DNA of 37,139 bases from Alcaligenaceae bacterium 429 (GTDB taxonomy: Bacteria > Pseudomonadota > Gammaproteobacteria > Burkholderiales > Burkholderiaceae_B), in the NCBI GenBank assembly GCA_004791645.1, contig SRSN01000007.1, forward strand, positions 1 to 37,139, given 5' to 3'. Positions 35,530 through 37,139 of this stretch are shown in pieces; within the stretch, counting starts at the first letter, position 1; each line of letters starts with the position of its first letter. Both the position numbers and the translations under genes were made by a program. The notes below the pieces were generated by a model. The model ran no database searches. It was not told the origin of the DNA and saw nothing but the letters and a program-made list of their open reading frames with translations.

Positions 35530-36972
35530 TTACTGCTCCGACGACAACGCTTTCTCTAAGCGATTATCTATATATACACTACCGCGCAACTGGCTCAGCC
35601 AGTCATCCAATGCAGGCTCTACGCGCTGTTCGAACAAGTGCTGACGCGCCTGCATGCGACGGTACTCATTTTCCATATTTTTGGTGCGTCTATCATCTAC
35701 ACGAATCAAGTGCCAACCAAACTGTGAACGTACTGGCTCACTCACCTGACCTGGCTGCAATGAATCCATAGCTTGCTCAAACGCCGGCACGGTTTCACCT
35801 GGAGTTAACCAACCCAAGTCACCACCTTGCGGCGCAGTGCTATCTTCAGAGTTACTGCGAGCCAGCACCTCAAAAGACTCACCCTGATTAATACGCTGTT
35901 TCAGCTGCTCAATACGCTCTTTAGCCTGCTCGTCATCACGCACTTGCGACAACTTGATTAGGATATGGCGTGCTTTTGTTTGCGTAACCATCATAGGGCC
36001 TTGCTCTGCAGGCGCGCCAGATGTTTGGCCATGCCCCAAGGAAGGGTCTACGTTATTGTCTTGCCCCCCGTGATGCGTCACTTTCAGGATGTGATAACCC
36101 TGCCCACTGCGCACCAAACCACTAACTTGGCCAGAAGACAGGTCTTTGATGTTCTCAATGAACAGATCAGGCCAACCCGTCAAAGGACGAATACCCAGCA
36201 CACCACCAGTCAGCGCTTCGGGACCTTCAGAGGCCGCCGCAGCCACACCCGCAAAGTCTTCACCCGCTTTCACACGTGCCAGCAATGCCTCTGCCTTCAA
36301 ACGCTGATTGCGTTCGGTGTTGCTGTCCGCACCCTCAGGTACTCGCACCAGAATCTGTGCCAATTCAATGTAGATGGGGCTCGCCGCAGCAGAGGGCTGA
36401 CTCACAGCAGTATTACTACGCGCTTGCACGCCTTGGCTTTTCAGATAGGCATCCACTTCTGCATCACTGATGTAGATACGCTCATCCACCATACGTTGAC
36501 GCAATTGATCTAACAGCAAGTCATGGCGTAAGGTTTTGAGGTACTCATCCCACGTCATGCCTGTTTTGGTGATTTCTTGGCGCAGTTTTTCAGGGGTGAG
36601 CTTATTACGCTCAGCCACCATTTTCACGGCATTTTCCAAAAACTCAGGCGTAATCACTATACCCAAGCGTTTACCCTCTTGCTCTTGAATAGTCTGATCA
36701 ATCAGTCTATTCAACACCTGCAAACGCAGCGTTTCTTGATCGGGCAGAGGAATATTCTGCGCCTGCAACTGCTTAGCAATTACGGCTGCCTCACTATCCA
36801 CCTGACGTAGCGTAATCACCTGAGAATCAACAATCGCGGCAATACCATCGACGAAGCGGGCAGAACGTTCTGCGGGTTGAGCGGTCTGCTGGGCTCCCGC
36901 TGTCACAGCGAACAGCGTAGACACCAGAGCCAGACTTCCTGACAACACAAATTTAGAACAGCGTAACCGCAT
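35530..36972 (-). CDS. surA: Periplasmic chaperone and peptidyl-prolyl isomerase SurA
   Basis: SurA carries outer-membrane proteins across the periplasm to the BAM complex. The 480-residue product has a Sec signal peptide (about 1-27, cut near AGA-QQ) and a SurA N domain ([20 protein letters not shown]). Two parvulin domains follow (about 200-310, [15 protein letters not shown]; about 330-430, [14 protein letters not shown] with GDLGWLTPG), then a C-terminal helix. It begins 2 nt after lptD, one of its best-known clients, and rsmA follows within 5 nt. It is somewhat longer than E. coli SurA (428), partly through the linker between the parvulin domains. Confidence 0.95.
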   Translation of the reverse strand: MRLRCSKFVLSGSLALVSTLFAVTAGAQQTAQPAERSARFVDGIAAIVDSQVITLRQVDSEAAVIAKQLQAQNIPLPDQETLRLQVLNRLIDQTIQEQEGKRLGIVITPEFLENAVKMVAERNKLTPEKLRQEITKTGMTWDEYLKTLRHDLLLDQLRQRMVDERIYISDAEVDAYLKSQGVQARSNTAVSQPSAAASPIYIELAQILVRVPEGADSNTERNQRLKAEALLARVKAGEDFAGVAAAASEGPEALTGGVLGIRPLTGWPDLFIENIKDLSSGQVSGLVRSGQGYHILKVTHHGGQDNNVDPSLGHGQTSGAPAEQGPMMVTQTKARHILIKLSQVRDDEQAKERIEQLKQRINQGESFEVLARSNSEDSTAPQGGDLGWLTPGETVPAFEQAMDSLQPGQVSEPVRSQFGWHLIRVDDRRTKNMENEYRRMQARQHLFEQRVEPALDDWLSQLRGSVYIDNRLEKALSSEQ

Positions 36973-36974
36973 CT

Positions 36975-37139
36975 TTATTCATACCTCTCGAAGGTGGTTG
37001 TTTCTGTGCTAGTTGGCGTAATGGGTTCATACCCGACAATACGCTCACGCAACATCTTCATCGGATCAGGGCCTACTGCACCTAGCCCAGACAGTTCTAA
37101 CTGCAGAAACACTGCCGAATTGCTTTTCTCTGCAGAGAC
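36975..37139 (-). CDS. lptD: LPS-assembly protein LptD, C-terminal end (partial)
   Basis: The minus strand from the window edge codes for 54 residues ending at the TAA at 36977-36975. The stretch AVFLQLELSGLGAVGPDP near the window edge is the final beta-strand and tail of LptD as seen in Burkholderiales. A short tail MKMLRERIVGYEP and a Thr-rich end follow. LptD with LptE inserts LPS into the outer membrane. The call rests on this motif and on the following surA gene; the rest of the gene is outside the window. Confidence 0.85.
   Translation of the reverse strand, partial: VSAEKSNSAVFLQLELSGLGAVGPDPMKMLRERIVGYEPITPTSTETTTFERYE

Overview
The window reads as core chromosome of a betaproteobacterium in the Burkholderiales, most likely family Alcaligenaceae. 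The evidence is the gene order (hda, a HAD phosphatase, pcnB, folK; glyQ, glyS, gmhB, plsC, a YgjP-type peptidase, gloA; lptD, surA, rsmA) and protein features typical of that group. Base composition is moderate, not GC-rich as in Bordetella. A low- to mid-GC genus such as Paenalcaligenes or Advenella would fit, but the genus is inference. No insertion sequence, prophage or CRISPR array is visible.

Region 1 (1-6,788, plus strand) is the end of a type II secretion (T2SS) cluster in the order gspL (partial), M, N, D, E, F, tightly packed with overlapping starts and stops. The secretin GspD has a lipobox, which suggests a lipid-anchored 'liposecretin'. Region 2 (7,021-11,478, minus strand) is a three-gene unit facing the gsp operon: a large lipoprotein with a phosphatase-like domain and a LamG domain, a 60-residue mini-lipoprotein, and a Tat-exported phosphocholine-type phospholipase C. 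Tat-exported phospholipases C of this family are known T2SS cargo in Pseudomonas, so regions 1 and 2 probably form a secretion machine with its cargo. A LysR regulator lies upstream (11,658-12,524).

Region 3 (about 12,689-12,992, minus strand) is the most unusual feature: a tRNA-Arg(CCU) gene split in its anticodon loop by a 213-nt ORF-less group I intron of the Azoarcus/Agrobacterium type. All core pairings I looked for (P1, P2, P4, P7, terminal G) can be drawn. A TTGCCC/TATAAT promoter precedes it.

Region 4 (13,068-18,433) holds an AEC-family transporter, a bile acid:sodium symporter family transporter, tsaE overlapping amiC, an HdeD-like membrane protein, and a DedA protein on the minus strand. 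Region 5 (18,526-25,738) holds mutL-miaA, convergent purM, and the hda-HAD-pcnB-folK operon. A 397-bp gap follows, with a terminator and a long hairpin of unknown role.

Region 6 (26,136-37,139) holds class I fumarase (minus), then glyQ-glyS-gmhB-plsC-ygjP-gloA in one tight plus-strand run, a SpmA/SpmB-like membrane protein, and minus-strand lptD (partial)-surA-rsmA for outer-membrane biogenesis and ribosome maturation. pdxA, commonly found between surA and rsmA, is absent there.
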